The notes beneath the pieces are model-generated. The model saw nothing but the letters and a program-made list of their open reading frames with translations. It ran no database searches and had not been told where the DNA came from. Positions 1 through 10,588 of a stretch of DNA of 27,923 nucleotides are shown in pieces. The stretch covers positions 1-27,923 of the forward strand of contig JADRCO010000704.1 in assembly GCA_021464525.1 (NCBI GenBank), given 5' to 3'. A program made the position numbers and the translations under genes. How positions within the stretch are numbered: position 1 is the stretch's first letter; every line of letters begins with the position of its first letter. Source of the DNA: Rhizophagus sp. LPA8_4_AMF. Its lineage: Eukaryota > Glomeromycota > Glomeromycetes > Glomerales > Glomeraceae.

Positions 1-527
1 ATTTAGGATTTGGGATTTGGATTGGCAATTTTGAATTTGGGCAGCATGTATATATCAGTATATATATTGAATGTTTTGGAGGGGACGTATTGTAACATGT
101 TCGTGATCGATATAAGTTCATTCGCTAATATAAGTAATGAAGAAAAAAGTTTCTAAATGAGCAATACGTCCAAACTTCTATATTAATATTTACCAATTCA
201 CTTTCATTACTCCAATCAATTGATGAAACTATAGATCAGTATTTAAATAGATCTATTAGTGTGATAAGTCTATAATAGCTATTTATTATAGGTGTAATAA
301 AAGTTTTTACTTTATACTCTTTATTTATTTAATATAAGATAATTACATAATAATTTTGAATTTTTAAAATTTAAAAATTATATAATCATATATAGTATAT
401 CATAGATGTTAAAGTAATTCCAGTTAATTATAGTATTTTTATATAATATATATACTGAAGTTTTATTGATTTATCGTTTACAATAAAGTATATAAAAAAA
501 TTTTTAATATATGTAATTTATACTACC
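1..527. other. AT-rich stretch without recognisable gene
   Basis: No open frame of useful length, RNA fold or clear repeat was seen on either strand. The composition is very AT-rich with short runs of A and T. It may be the outer flank of the inverted-repeat cluster that follows. Confidence 0.5.
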
Positions 528-1095
528 TTATAAAAAAAGAAAATCTGGAAAATATATAAATGTAATTGAAAATATCCAGATATATACAGAAAATATTCAG
601 ATGTATATAAAAAAGATTTAGGTATCATATACATAAAATATACCAGATTTTAAAATAATTTAATGAAAGAGATGAACTATTTTTAAAATCTAGTACATTT
701 TCTGGTTATATTTGAATATTTTCTGTATATGTCTAGTCAGTCAGAATCTAAATAATACTAAAAAAATTCAGATCTGATTTTGTATAAACCTTATAATAAA
801 TTCTAGTTTCGTTATATTAACTTTTTAGCTTTAAATTTTGCTATCTTAAGAACTAGTAATTGGATTTTGATAATCTTGGACTTGTTAGATTCATCTTATC
901 AAGATGAACTTTTTGATATCTACATCATTTCTGTAGGTGCAATATTGACAGATATTTCATTTTGAAATTTTTGTTACATGAGATTAATAAATTATCTTAA
1001 TATTATTTAGAGTCCTGTCAGTCTAGATGATTTTTATATATATCTAAATATTTTTGTATATATCTGTATATTTTCTGGATTTTTTTTTTATAGGG
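528..1095. repeat. Inverted-repeat (foldback/MITE-like) cluster
   Basis: A motif of the form CAGATATATACAGAAAATATTCAGAT occurs in three related copies: on the + strand near 567-616, inverted near 696-745 and inverted again near 1031-1080. The outer copies match over about 50 bases with few differences when one is reverse complemented. The outermost flanks also match as inverted ends, TATAAAAAAAGAAAATCTGG near 532 against the reverse complement of the stretch ending near 1092. This fits a non-autonomous foldback element of about 565 bp with a nested inverted arm. I see no transposase frame and no clear target duplication. Low complexity makes some of the match cheap, so the element call is moderate. 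Confidence 0.4.
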
Positions 1096-1619
1096 CTGGT
1101 TTAATGATAATTAAAATTTTAATATTTTAATTCTATCTAAAATTAATATTTTAATTTTTAATTATATAATAGTAGTAATATATTTTTGTTATATTACTAT
1201 GCAATTGAATAATGTATGCTACTATTAAAAAATCTGAACATTAATATGGCATAGTTTATGGGTTTTAAAATCATGTATGAATTGCATATTTTGCACATTT
1301 AATTTTAAATACTGTATAATATGTTTATAGATTTGTATACTAAGATATAATTTTACTACTTTGGTTAAATAAAATTAATTTTCTTTATTAATTATTATAA
1401 GATTTTATTTGAATTTTATAAGATAACTGGTGCTGATTTTTGTCTCAAAGTCTCTTTTAATGCCCGGCTATTTTAAACAATTCAGTAGTCTGTTCACTAC
1501 TTTTAATGTTTCTTATAAGCATATTATTTACATGTTTATATCATTTATATTGATAAAAATTGCAATAATAAATTCAACTAACATTTAAATTCAAAACGGA
1601 TACGAGTATTTTTAGAACA
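1096..1619. other. AT-rich stretch without recognisable gene
   Basis: Nothing codes here for any length. The stretch separates the inverted-repeat cluster from the 3' end of the decayed minus-strand gene. Confidence 0.45.
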
Positions 1620-3880
1620 GAAGGAAAAGTTTCCAGATTATCCAGCACCTCCAACACTTCATTATGTCAAATTCCACTTATATAACCTTATAGATTATTA
1701 ATATGCATCAATCCTAAAGTTAAGACATTAGTTAAATTATTGCAAAGGTATAATTCATATATAAGAACATACTTGTATGGATAATTCCAACTGTTTGCAT
1801 TTTTGCACGCTTTTCCTATTCCAATCTATCAATTTTACTAGCATGCCCTAAGGGCTTTAGGTAACTTTAAACCCGCCTCTTTAAGAAACTTGGTTCCATG
1901 ATCATCCGTCCAAACACTATTTTTTTAATAAAGTAATCTATCTAAAATTTTGTACTAACCTAACATTTTTGACTAGTATAAATTCTAATATAATGTCTAA
2001 CTAATCCTTCATAAAAGTCACTTATTATCTTCCAGCTTCGCCTGCTCCAAACTCATGTTTATCACCATTAGTAACAGACCTCACGATCCAATCGCCCCTG
2101 CGACCCATTCTTCGGACTTTCTTTCATATTTTTTCGAGAAGCTGTAGCCAAACTCGTACTCTCACCCCTTGATGTTAAACACTGTCAGATTCATCAATAA
2201 ACAACATATAATTCTTAAAAGTTACCTGACGACGGATATCACATTAATATCTCCGAAAGCTTGATCAAAAATTACGTTCCAAATGTGACAATTGAACCAA
2301 GCTTCCAGTTTCGTGTCTTTCATGCTCCCACCTTGAATTTCTCAAACTCTGAAATAATAAATAAATCTAGTCGGTCCCGCCGATGCATCTAAAGAGCTTT
2401 AATAAACTATTTATCAAGAACAAAAATACTTACAATGAATAAAGTGCATAGATTGCATAATCCTTGTCGTGATGTTTTCATGAACATAATTGTTACCAAA
2501 CATCTTTGACTTTATGGTCTCTCGAATCTCATTCAAGCTAGTCTACAATAGGAAAAGGGATTGGTGACATTGTTTCAACACACCTATCTTTGTCATTAAC
2601 ATGTAAATGAATTATTACCTTGCCAACGAATTCATATAGAAATTCAGCGATTTCATCTGGGAGATCAGGTACGTGAGGGCCGGTGGCACAATCAATTTCG
2701 TCAATTTCGTCAACTTCTGTGTCATTGAAATGCGATGAAATTAATTCATCGTTGACGTCTATAATAAACGAATGGATAGCACTAAGAAAAAGGAACAAGA
2801 CCACAATATAATAAACTTATTCCTACATGAATATAATCTCATGCATGAATACTAACTGCTCGAATTCCAGTTCTTGCCCTAGTTTAATAGTTCTTTTTCG
2901 ACGAATCTTCCAGTCGAAAGTCTCCACATGCATTGCTTATCCATTAACTTAAAGACTGTATCAATTTCCTCTCGGGTTTTCTTGCTTAGTCTAAATGGTC
3001 CTACCTAGACAGGAAGAGCATAAATTTGGTTATTTGTAAAAAAAAGTTTAAAAATTACCAATGAAGATTTACTTTTTTTTTTCCTTCGCCACTTTGGTCA
3101 CTTTCCTCGCCTCTTCACCACTGATCGCATCCTTCATCTCTTCTAGATCTTGTGAGAATAATACACATTTACAACGAACAACACCTACCAGATATAATTT
3201 ACCTGTGTATCGAGATCACTTGTTTCAGAATCATCATATATGTGATCCTGTGATTCCTAAAAAAAGAATGCAATCATTCTGTCTTAATTGAACATCGTGA
3301 CAACCTAAAACAATCCACACTAATGTGAAGTCCATACCTCATCCTCCTTGTTTGTTTTGTTGCCTGTGATTTCCGATCCAGATGAACTTGCTTGGAAGAA
3401 ATTATCGATCTCATTATTCCAATCCTATGAAAGAATGAAATCAATACCACAAACTAGGGAGTAAGAATAACAAACGATAATATCTTCCAGTATAAACATC
3501 AGCTTTCTGATTCATTCGATCATTTGTTTTTGCGGTTTGAAATCTTTTCGCGTTTTATCCGTTAAAATTACCCTTTGCTAAATAAAGAAATTAAGAATAC
3601 TTCATCCATAGCCCAATGATGCAATGACTTTCATACTTACTTTTGCTCGTGATCTTCTTACATCTAATAACGTATCCCCGATGATTTTCAAACTTGCAAA
3701 AATGTTGACATGATCCCACTTTGAAAAGTATGTCTTAGCGAAAAACTGGTTGATATTAGAGTGAGGCATGCAAAGGTTTATGTCCAATCTGAATTTGCCA
3801 ATTTTGTCCATCTGTTCTTTAGAAAAAGTGAATTGATTAACAAACAGTAACCAACAGTCCCACAAAAATACTCTTTCCCA
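1620..3880 (-). pseudogene. Decayed multi-exon gene of a Rhizophagus-type expanded family (copy A)
   Basis: Reading the minus strand from 3880 down, successive coding islands appear in a consistent order. They are: an island ending DVRRSRAK with a GTAAGT donor (about 3640-3865); a segment starting DWNNEIDNFF (about 3350-3430); WRLSTGRFVEKELL (about 2900-2950); HSFIIDVNDELISSHFND and an acidic run (2560-2780); AWFNCHIWNVIFDQ leading into VVRGEST (2150-2310); GAGEAGR (about 2035-2055); GTKFLKEAGLKLPKALR (about 1850-1900); and VGIIHTSM near 1780. From memory this order matches a protein family abundant in arbuscular mycorrhizal fungi, function unknown to me. The gene is broken: a frame change lies near 2905 (after ELL) and a stop plus frame change near 2070-2090. 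Intron-like GT...AG gaps remain between islands. The island above 3600 might belong to a different gene. Confidence 0.5.
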
Positions 3881-4039
3881 TCCAGGTTCAGGTTATTCAG
3901 TCACAAACACGCGGTTGAGCACATGAAGTTCGCAAGCAATTAACATTTAACTCATAACCACCCTTCTTTCGAATCAGGGAGAAGAATATAATCTCCTGCG
4001 ACACAGAAGAAATAAGCTCTTTCCGCAAACCTCTCCTCT

Positions 4040-4128
4040 TACACGTGTGTTGAACACGGAAGATTTGCAAGTAAACCCCGGGCGTTAGTATCCCAGCATC
4101 CTATCCGTCTAACCAGGAATACCACCTT
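4040..4128 (-). repeat. Possible tRNA-derived (SINE-like) sequence
   Basis: On the minus strand GGTTAGACGGATAGG (4100-4114) resembles a polymerase III A box. About 57 bases on, GTGTTCAACACACG (4044-4057) resembles a degenerate B box inside a small stem. A complete cloverleaf cannot be drawn: the anticodon-like loop is nine bases and the acceptor strands do not pair. A tRNA-derived SINE head or a decayed tRNA is possible, and chance is not excluded. Confidence 0.2.
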
Positions 4129-4130
4129 TC

Positions 4131-4690
4131 GTGTTGAACTTCCAGGCGGGCTTGGTGGTTCCCATGCAACAAAAGAGACGAGTGTACGTGAAATCAGATA
4201 CTAATATCAATATTAACGAATACTTAACCTTGATTCAGCTTTCAAATTTTTTTCTTGAATCGAAAACGGGATATATAAGATTTGTGTTAACAAATTTTTT
4301 GAATGGGTTATTCATACAAGAAATAGATTGAATCAATTGAATCATGTACTTATGTAATCAATGATAACTAACTTGTTATTTAATAATTTATTAATCTAAA
4401 AATCATATTCTATAATCTATATATAATATTTTATATTAAATGTTAAAAAATATATTATATGACCTATCTACCAAACATTTGATTTTTAAAGCTTTTTATC
4501 TTTAAAGATTCCATTATTTTTAATTATTACGTACACTACTTAGATGTAATTTGAAAGTAGCCTCTTATGTTATTATTATCATTATTATATTAATATTAGT
4601 TTAAAATGTTCTTCTATATATAGTAAGCAGTGCGCAAACCTAATTTAAAATATTTCTTGGACTTGTATCTTTTCCGAACAAACCTCTTTG
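4131..4690. other. Intergenic, AT-rich; upstream region of the NPF-motif gene
   Basis: The first 200 bases hold a 66-codon frame with no features of a protein that I recognise. The rest is AT-rich, with no convincing TATA box or repeat. Confidence 0.4.
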
Positions 4691-4695
4691 CGATA

Positions 4696-6417
4696 ATGGT
4701 TAATATAGGTACCGTAGACAATGTTCAAATTCAACTGTGTTACCTCGTGTAACAATCCAAGCATGTAGAAGACTAGAAGTTCATGTTACTAGATTAGTCG
4801 ATCATAGTGTCGCGTAAATCTGATTGCTAACACTTTATTTTGTTGGCAATTAAAACTATAATCATTTCGACCTTAAAAGAGCCAAATTATGAGCCTTCGT
4901 CGTCCGTAGTTCCACAGAGTACTCTAGAGGAACCGGCGGCGAAGGCTGCCACGAAGTTAGCTATAGTTCAAGATTTGGCAGAGCAAAGTTCGACGCATAA
5001 GACTTCGCCGCAACCTAAAACGTCGATATCGCTTGGAGCTATTGATTCACCGGAAAATCCCTTTGGACCTTTAGCAGTTGCAAGAGAAAAAGTAGCTAAA
5101 ATACAAAAATCACCTCCACTTTCGCAAGAAACGCGTAAATTAAATGATACGATAGTATATATTCGGTAATTATTTACATTTCCTTTTTGTATTACGCGTA
5201 TAATTCAAGTTTTAAAATTTTTTTTCCTGAGACATGGAAAGAATATCACTTTAGAACTACATCCTGGCGATGAATATATTGTTACTACTCTTATTTTCGC
5301 GTTTAATCATTTAAATTAAATTATTTCATTGATTAATTTTTTATTAGACCGCTGACCAATTCTGCAAAATTATTGTGGAAATCACAAGAACCATTATCGG
5401 AACAAATTAATGAATTAGAGATCACTGATTCTGATGACTCTTCGTCACAAGAAGACTCAGAATGGCGTGAAACTTTTATTGATACAATTATGGAAATTGA
5501 GTCAAATAGTGAATTGATCGAAAGCGATTACCCCAGGAATCCTTTTCTTGTTCCAAAAAATTCAATTAAAAAAGACGAGATTTCATGCGATTCTTCGCCG
5601 CGCGAGCTAGACACATCAATTATAAGAGATTCTCCAAGTAATCCATTTCTTTCACCGCCTGTTGCAATGAAAGAAGGGTCGGGTAATAAAGTTAATGAAA
5701 ATCAATTTGCGCAAGTATTGTAAGTAAATGATATTACAAATATTTTTTTTAAAAAAAAGTTTTTTTATAAATGTTTATCATTTTCATAATGTTTATAGTC
5801 GGGGTGTACGTTATCCGGTTCCATCAAATTTTTATGATTATGAAGATGAAGATGACACACTTTGGTATAAATTAACATCTATTATTATTTCCTTAGTTAT
5901 TCGTTTGTTTATTAAAATATGTATTATATCTAAAGTTCATTGGGAGCGTCTATTAAACCGCGAAGTATAGTTCCACTATTACAAGTTGAGGCTGAAAGAT
6001 CAGAGTCTTCCATTGGTCCTATTGACTCTGACTCTGATGAAGAAATACATTATGTAATTAGGTAATTACATTCATATTTATTTATTATTTTTAAAACGAT
6101 TTGTTAACATAATTTTCGTTACAGAAAACATACATCAACACCAAACGTGACAGATGTTAATTACAGAAATAATAACGAAATCGGGGAAGAGTCGGATAGT
6201 AGTAATTTAGAATCTGATGTAAGGATTACATTCTTTTTATCAAATATATTTCGCTTAATTCTCGAATAATTTTAACATTGTTATTCTTATTATCTAAAAG
6301 TCACAGAGCACAAGAATTACAGATTATGCTAAAAGAGCTAAGCGATATCAATATCATCCGTATGCTAAATCAACGGTTACTAATCCTCGGAAAACGAATA
6401 ACGGGATGGAAAATTAG
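4696..6417 (+). CDS. Disordered acidic protein with three NPF motifs (seven exons)
   Basis: Proposed exons: 4696-4708, 4880-5165, 5348-5719, 5799-5864, 5936-6061, 6125-6218 and 6301-6417. They join in frame to about 357 residues ending in TAG. Introns 2-6 have clear donors (GTAATT, GTAAGT, GTATAA, GTAATT, GTAAGG) and AG acceptors, and in-frame stops force each one. The first intron is the weak point: the donor is GTACCG, the acceptor is at 4878-4879, and a CTAAC branch site lies at 4827-4831; the true first exon could differ. I recognise no folded domain. The chain is rich in Ser, Asp and Glu, with NPF at about residues 64-66, 164-166 and 198-200, each in the frame D-(S/Y)-P-x-N-P-F. The last 40 residues are basic and Tyr-rich. 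NPF tripeptides are known ligands of EH domains in endocytic adaptors, so an adaptor role is possible. The same pattern could instead be a phosphorylation-linked motif of a nuclear protein. Confidence 0.6.
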
Positions 6418-6599
6418 CTTTTTATTTTGATAAAAATTCATCACTGGTTTGAGCAAGAATTTTTATCCTAATTGAAAAAAAAACATATAGCGTAACTTTT
6501 TTTTGTCACTACATTAGACTATTTGACTTTATTATTTTTATATTTGTAAATTTCATTATATTTGGGAGAAACAGAATTTTTCACACAAATATTGTAATG

Positions 6600-6634
<35 letters not shown>

Positions 6635-6965
6635 CAGGATATAGGTTTGAAAAAAGAAATCAAAACAATATTTCATTAATTTATTTAATGGAAATCGTTT
6701 AAGCATTAGTGAATGCAATGAGTGCACATTTTTAAAGAACATAATAAATTTAAAATTATGAAATTTATAGTGTGTTGCTATTATACATGTGAAATACGTT
6801 TATAATATATCGTTTTTGATCCATCTGCTATAACCCCGTTTCTTGTATCTTAATATATTGTGTTAAATTTTATATTATCAAGCAACTCTAAGTTTTTTTT
6901 CTAAATAACTTTAATTTAAAAAATATCAAATAACGACATTTTTAATAATTCCATAATATAATTTA
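6418..6965. other. Convergent intergenic spacer
   Basis: This spacer separates the 3' ends of the NPF-motif gene and the cap methyltransferase gene. Apart from an AT microsatellite it is AT-rich with several T and A runs that could serve as 3' end signals for both. No RNA gene was seen. Confidence 0.5.
6601..6626. repeat. (AT)13 microsatellite
   Basis: Thirteen uninterrupted AT units lie in the spacer between two convergent genes. It is self-complementary and likely to vary in length between strains. Confidence 0.95.
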
Positions 6966-9674
6966 TTAATACACAGATTTATAAGAACCTTCTTCGCTTG
7001 GTGGTAATCTCCATTCTTGTAAACAAAGTTTTTTATATTCTTCCTGAGGTAATCTTAATTCCCTATATTATCAAAAATAAAATTAAATTAAGGAATGATA
7101 AATTCAACTTTTTAAAATTTCCTTCAAGTCTTTCTCATAACCTATTGATTCATAATAAAAAAGGATACGGATTCTCAACAAATTTCAATAGCTGTTTAAT
7201 AGCTTCAATCTGATTTTTAGCTATCTCAATGTTCTTCTGTTTAATATAATTCAAGAATTCTTGATCTTTTTTAATTTCGGAAATATCAATAATTTCATTT
7301 ATATCCTCCTTTGGTAATTTTGTTGATCTTGAAGAATTTGTTGATTCTCTATCTTGCGTTAATAGCCGGTTAAGTGATGACGATGATGTGGTCGTTGGTG
7401 ATAAAGTTGACTCGTTAGATTTTATTTCATTAAATTTTTTGTTTACTTTGAGGAGATAACTTATCATTGCTTCTGGATTACTTTCTCGTAATTTTTGACA
7501 AATTATATATCTAGCCAAAAAGGAAATTAGCATTAAGCATGGCTTTTAAAATTTAATTATTCTGAATTAAAATCAAAACAAGTTACCTTTCTGAATTTGC
7601 AGGTCTACTTGATAATGGTTTGATGATACAAATCTTTTCAAAATGACGATATAATATCCATACGATACCTCCAGTGAATGGTGTAAATATATCAAACAAT
7701 TTTAATACAAAATCACCATCTAAATAAAACAAGTATGTACACACATATATTAAAAAAAGTCAATATATTGTTACAAAATTCTAAAATTCATTCATGGGTA
7801 ATTACCTTTTCGGAGTGTCATAAACATCGTAACTACTTGACATAATATAAGTTGTTTTAAAAGAATTTCTTGGTATTGTTCTCTTCCTCTTACATCAAAT
7901 CCCTACAAAGTATTTTTAGTTTCCACCATAATATTAAGTTCTTAAATATTTATGCACAGAACTTACCCCATCAGCTGTTACCAAATCTACCCCATCTCCT
8001 TTAGTTCCTCCTTTTACAACTCTTGCAAAATCTTTAATATTTTCTTCTTTATACAAATCACCTAAATATTTTAAGATATTATCAATATTATAATTATTAT
8101 CATTACCATTAAACAAATTCAAAAGACGAAACGGTTGAAATACCTGTGGCATCAGCCCCGTAGTAAGGTTTAAAACATTTAACTGGCATAGTTTCATGAT
8201 GAAATCTATTAAATTCAAAATCCTGTCCACTTTTTAAAGTAATTCCCCATCCGTGAACTTTTTCTCTCCACCAAGAATGTTTACGCCATAACAAATATTC
8301 TAAAAAATAAATAAATAATTATTTTTAAAGTTATTTAAGAAAAAATGTCAATTTTTAAAACCTGTGAATCCTCCTGGTCCACCACATAAGTCCGCAAACC
8401 AAAATACCTTTGTATATTAAAAAAGTTTATGATCATCAAGTTGTTTATAACATTGTATTAAATAAAATTTCAATGTATATTTACTTACCAGTTCTTTAAC
8501 AGGATCATATCTTTTAACCGATGCAAAGCCAACTAAGGAATCTAAACATGCCAATTTTACAGCAGCTCTATTCATAAAAATCGAATTACCAACTTTTTCA
8601 TAAGGATTTGATTTCTGTCTCGCTTCTGTGAATTTTTCATGTGATACACCTTCAATACTATTCTATTGTTTGAGAAGTTTTTTTTTATTTGTTAAAAAAA
8701 GTTAATAATTTTTTATCAAACTTGGATACGCTATTTATAAAAAGATTTTACCTTCTTTTGAAGAAGATCGTGCACAACTTTAGAATCACAAAACAGATTG
8801 TAATCAGGTTCAGTAATCTTTAGTGATTGTAAAATTAAATATGAATATGAATAAAAATACAAAAAAAAACCAAAAACAAAATTGAAAAAAAGATTTAACT
8901 TACTGGGCCAAAAACCATTCTTAGTCCCTCAATTGGCTTTCCTTCTTCATAAGGAATATTACAAAAAATAAAATCCGTATTTTGTTTAGGTAATTGTATA
9001 GTAGAAGTTATTCGATTTTTATCTTTGTCAATTTGCTGAATAGGAGGAAGAGTAGAAAATGATGATGATGAATTATCAGATGATAATTGAGAAATACTTG
9101 AAATACTCGAAAAAGAAGGTAGAGATGGTAAAGTAGACGAAGAAGAAGAAGAAGGTGGAATAGAAGTCAATGGAGGTTGTGGTGGTTTTTGCTCTTGAGA
9201 TGGATATCGATGATGATGTTCTTCTCTATGTCGTTCTTCTCTCGTATTATAAGATTGCGAGGCTTGTTGTGGCGATCGTTGTTCTTGTTGATTATATCTA
9301 TTTGAATTATAATTAGAACGATCCGAAGAATTATAATGGTTATAACTTCTGTATTGCTGTTGGTGATGGTGATGGTGATGATTTTGAGAATAATGATGAC
9401 TAGGTTGTTGGTAACCAGGTTGTTGTTGATATTGATTCCTATTAAATCTTCCACCACCACCTACTCTACGTTGTTCAGGTGGAGCAACAGTTCTAACCGA
9501 AGGTTTGTTAACCTGAGAAAACAATGGAGTGTTACGGTATTCAGGATCATCATCTTAATAAAGAAAGATTCGATATGTAAAAGAAAATGGTTTAATCAGA
9601 TTAAAAAAAAAATACTCTTTGATTTAAATTAAAATTATTGAAAGCAAAATAATCTTACCAGTATATGGATCCAT
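6966..9674 (-). CDS. CMTR1: mRNA cap-1 ribose 2'-O-methyltransferase, CMTR1-like (eleven exons)
   Basis: Family role: transfers a methyl group from S-adenosylmethionine to the 2'-O of the first transcribed nucleotide, turning cap 0 into cap 1 in the nucleus. Exons, 5' to 3' on the minus strand: 9674-9659, 9553-8904, 8817-8752, 8662-8489, 8407-8362, 8299-8144, 8061-7967, 7902-7806, 7719-7587, 7510-7169 and 7062-6966. They join in frame to 623 residues. Introns are 62-106 bp with GT-AG ends. Residues 1-220 are low complexity (a Gly-rich patch, then Gln, His, Asn and Ser). The Rossmann domain follows: NRAAVKLA with K280, the SAM motif DLCGGPGGF at 308-316 (alone in a 46 bp exon), EYLLWRK just after it, D400 in TADG, K440 in FVLKLFD and E477 in SRPANSER. 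This is the K-D-K-E tetrad, spaced 120-40-37. The short C-terminus ends in a conserved-looking SEEGSYKSVY. I see no G-patch, guanylyltransferase-like or WW domain, which the animal enzyme has. The ATG at 9674 is supported by a GTAAGA donor and exact frame. Confidence 0.9.
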
Positions 9675-10359
9675 CAAAGATTTTTTTTATTCTGTTTTAT
9701 TTTATTTATTTTATTCTATTTTATTTTTTTTATTTATTTAGTGGTTGGAGAGAGAATTTTTTTTTTCAAAAACGATTAGAATTTATAATTGATCAGCAAA
9801 TATATGATAGAATCAAGTTTTTTCCCAAAAAGAAACCATTTATGTATTAATGTGGAGTCAACTGCATAACAAGAATTATATAAAAGAATTATTATTCTTT
9901 GAATACGTACTATTCTAAATTTGTGCAGATATATTAAATAAGTATTCATTAATAATTTAACATAATGACTATAATTTTTTGTATTCCCATCGAATTACTA
10001 ATTTTTTTTTTTTTATTTCCCGACAAATTAAAAGAATTTCAAACTTCGAGTTTCTTTCACAAGGAAAATAATAGAAATTTTCATTTACAATAATAATAGA
10101 TTAAATTAATTCTTTTAATTCTTTTCGTAACTATATTAATTAAAGGTAACTAAAATTAAATGATAAGCTCAAAATACAAATGGGAATACGTTGACATTTC
10201 TAATTTTCAAGTATCGTAATTCCAAAAGGGTTCTTTGCTATTTTTTTTTTTAAGCAAATTTTGTAAGAAAATCGTTCGGATTTTGATTGGTCAATCAGTT
10301 GTGACGCACCAACCGTCAAGGTCAACTGAAATCCCATAATTTGATTTTTTTCAAATTTC
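9675..10359. promoter_or_regulatory. Shared upstream region between the cap methyltransferase and U2 genes
   Basis: The two genes point away from each other across about 0.73 kb. Next to the methyltransferase ATG is a long T-rich tract (9680-9740, purine-rich in that gene's sense). Nearer U2 the sequence becomes more mixed, with a GC-richer block around 10300-10325 (GTGACGCACCAACCGTCAAG) about 80-100 bases before the U2 start. That block could be a snRNA promoter element. No known consensus was matched, so this is inference from position. Confidence 0.35.
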
Positions 10360-10367
10360 TATATAAA
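10360..10367 (+). promoter_or_regulatory. TATA-like box of the U2 snRNA gene
   Basis: TATATAAA begins 41 bases before the inferred U2 5' end at 10401. The spacing is slightly long for a core promoter but reasonable, and it is the best such match in the flank. Confidence 0.45.
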
Positions 10368-10400
10368 TTGGTATCGTAATGCAGCAATATTTTATTCCCT

Positions 10401-10588
10401 ATCCTCTCTTGCCTATTGGCTAAGATCAAGTGTAGTATCTGTTCTTTTCAGTCTAATATCTGAAACGTTACACACTGTGTAACTTTGATATTAAACGAAT
10501 TTTTGCAATTGGGGGAGAGTCCCTTGGCTTGCCAATACTCTTCCCACGAGTGTCCCTAGTATCGCACTATCTCTAGGCGACGCTCACG
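10401..10588 (+). ncRNA. U2: U2 spliceosomal snRNA
   Basis: U2 pairs with the intron branch site in the spliceosome. The 5' part reads ATCCTCTCTTGCC, then TTGGCTAAGATCAAG, then TGTAGTATCTGTTC, which contains GTGTAGTA, the branch-site recognition sequence. Stem-loop IIa is present (TTCAG-TCTAATAT-CTGAA), then IIb (GTTACAC-ACT-GTGTAAC), then the Sm site AATTTTTGC (about 10498-10506). Stem-loop III has an inner TTGG-CTTG-CCAA hairpin inside GGGGGAGAGT/ACTCTTCCC. Stem-loop IV is a 12-pair stem, GAGTGTCCCTAG/CTAGGCGACGCTC with one bulge. Its loop, TATCGCACTATCT, resembles the loop bound by U2B'' in other eukaryotes. Length of about 188 nt is the usual size. The 5' end is set by likeness to other U2 RNAs, and the 3' end just after stem IV is uncertain by several bases. 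Confidence 0.95.

Noticed and set aside
4040..4128. A functional tRNA gene
   Set aside because: A-box and B-box-like words exist, but stems do not pair into a cloverleaf; kept only as a low-confidence tRNA-derived sequence.
8109..8294. Separate short minus-strand gene ending FEFV
   Set aside because: It is exon 6 of the cap methyltransferase read through its GTATTT donor into the intron.
9167..9460. Ile/Asn/His-rich open frame on the minus strand
   Set aside because: Shifted frame of the same repetitive exon.
9336..9632. Open frame on + strand rich in Met, Val and Leu
   Set aside because: It is the complement of the His/Gln-rich repeat in exon 2 of the cap methyltransferase; the triplet repeat keeps several frames open.
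9665..9850. Phe/Tyr/Ile-rich 61-codon frame on + strand
   Set aside because: Translation of a T-rich tract in the upstream region of the cap methyltransferase gene; low complexity, no other support.
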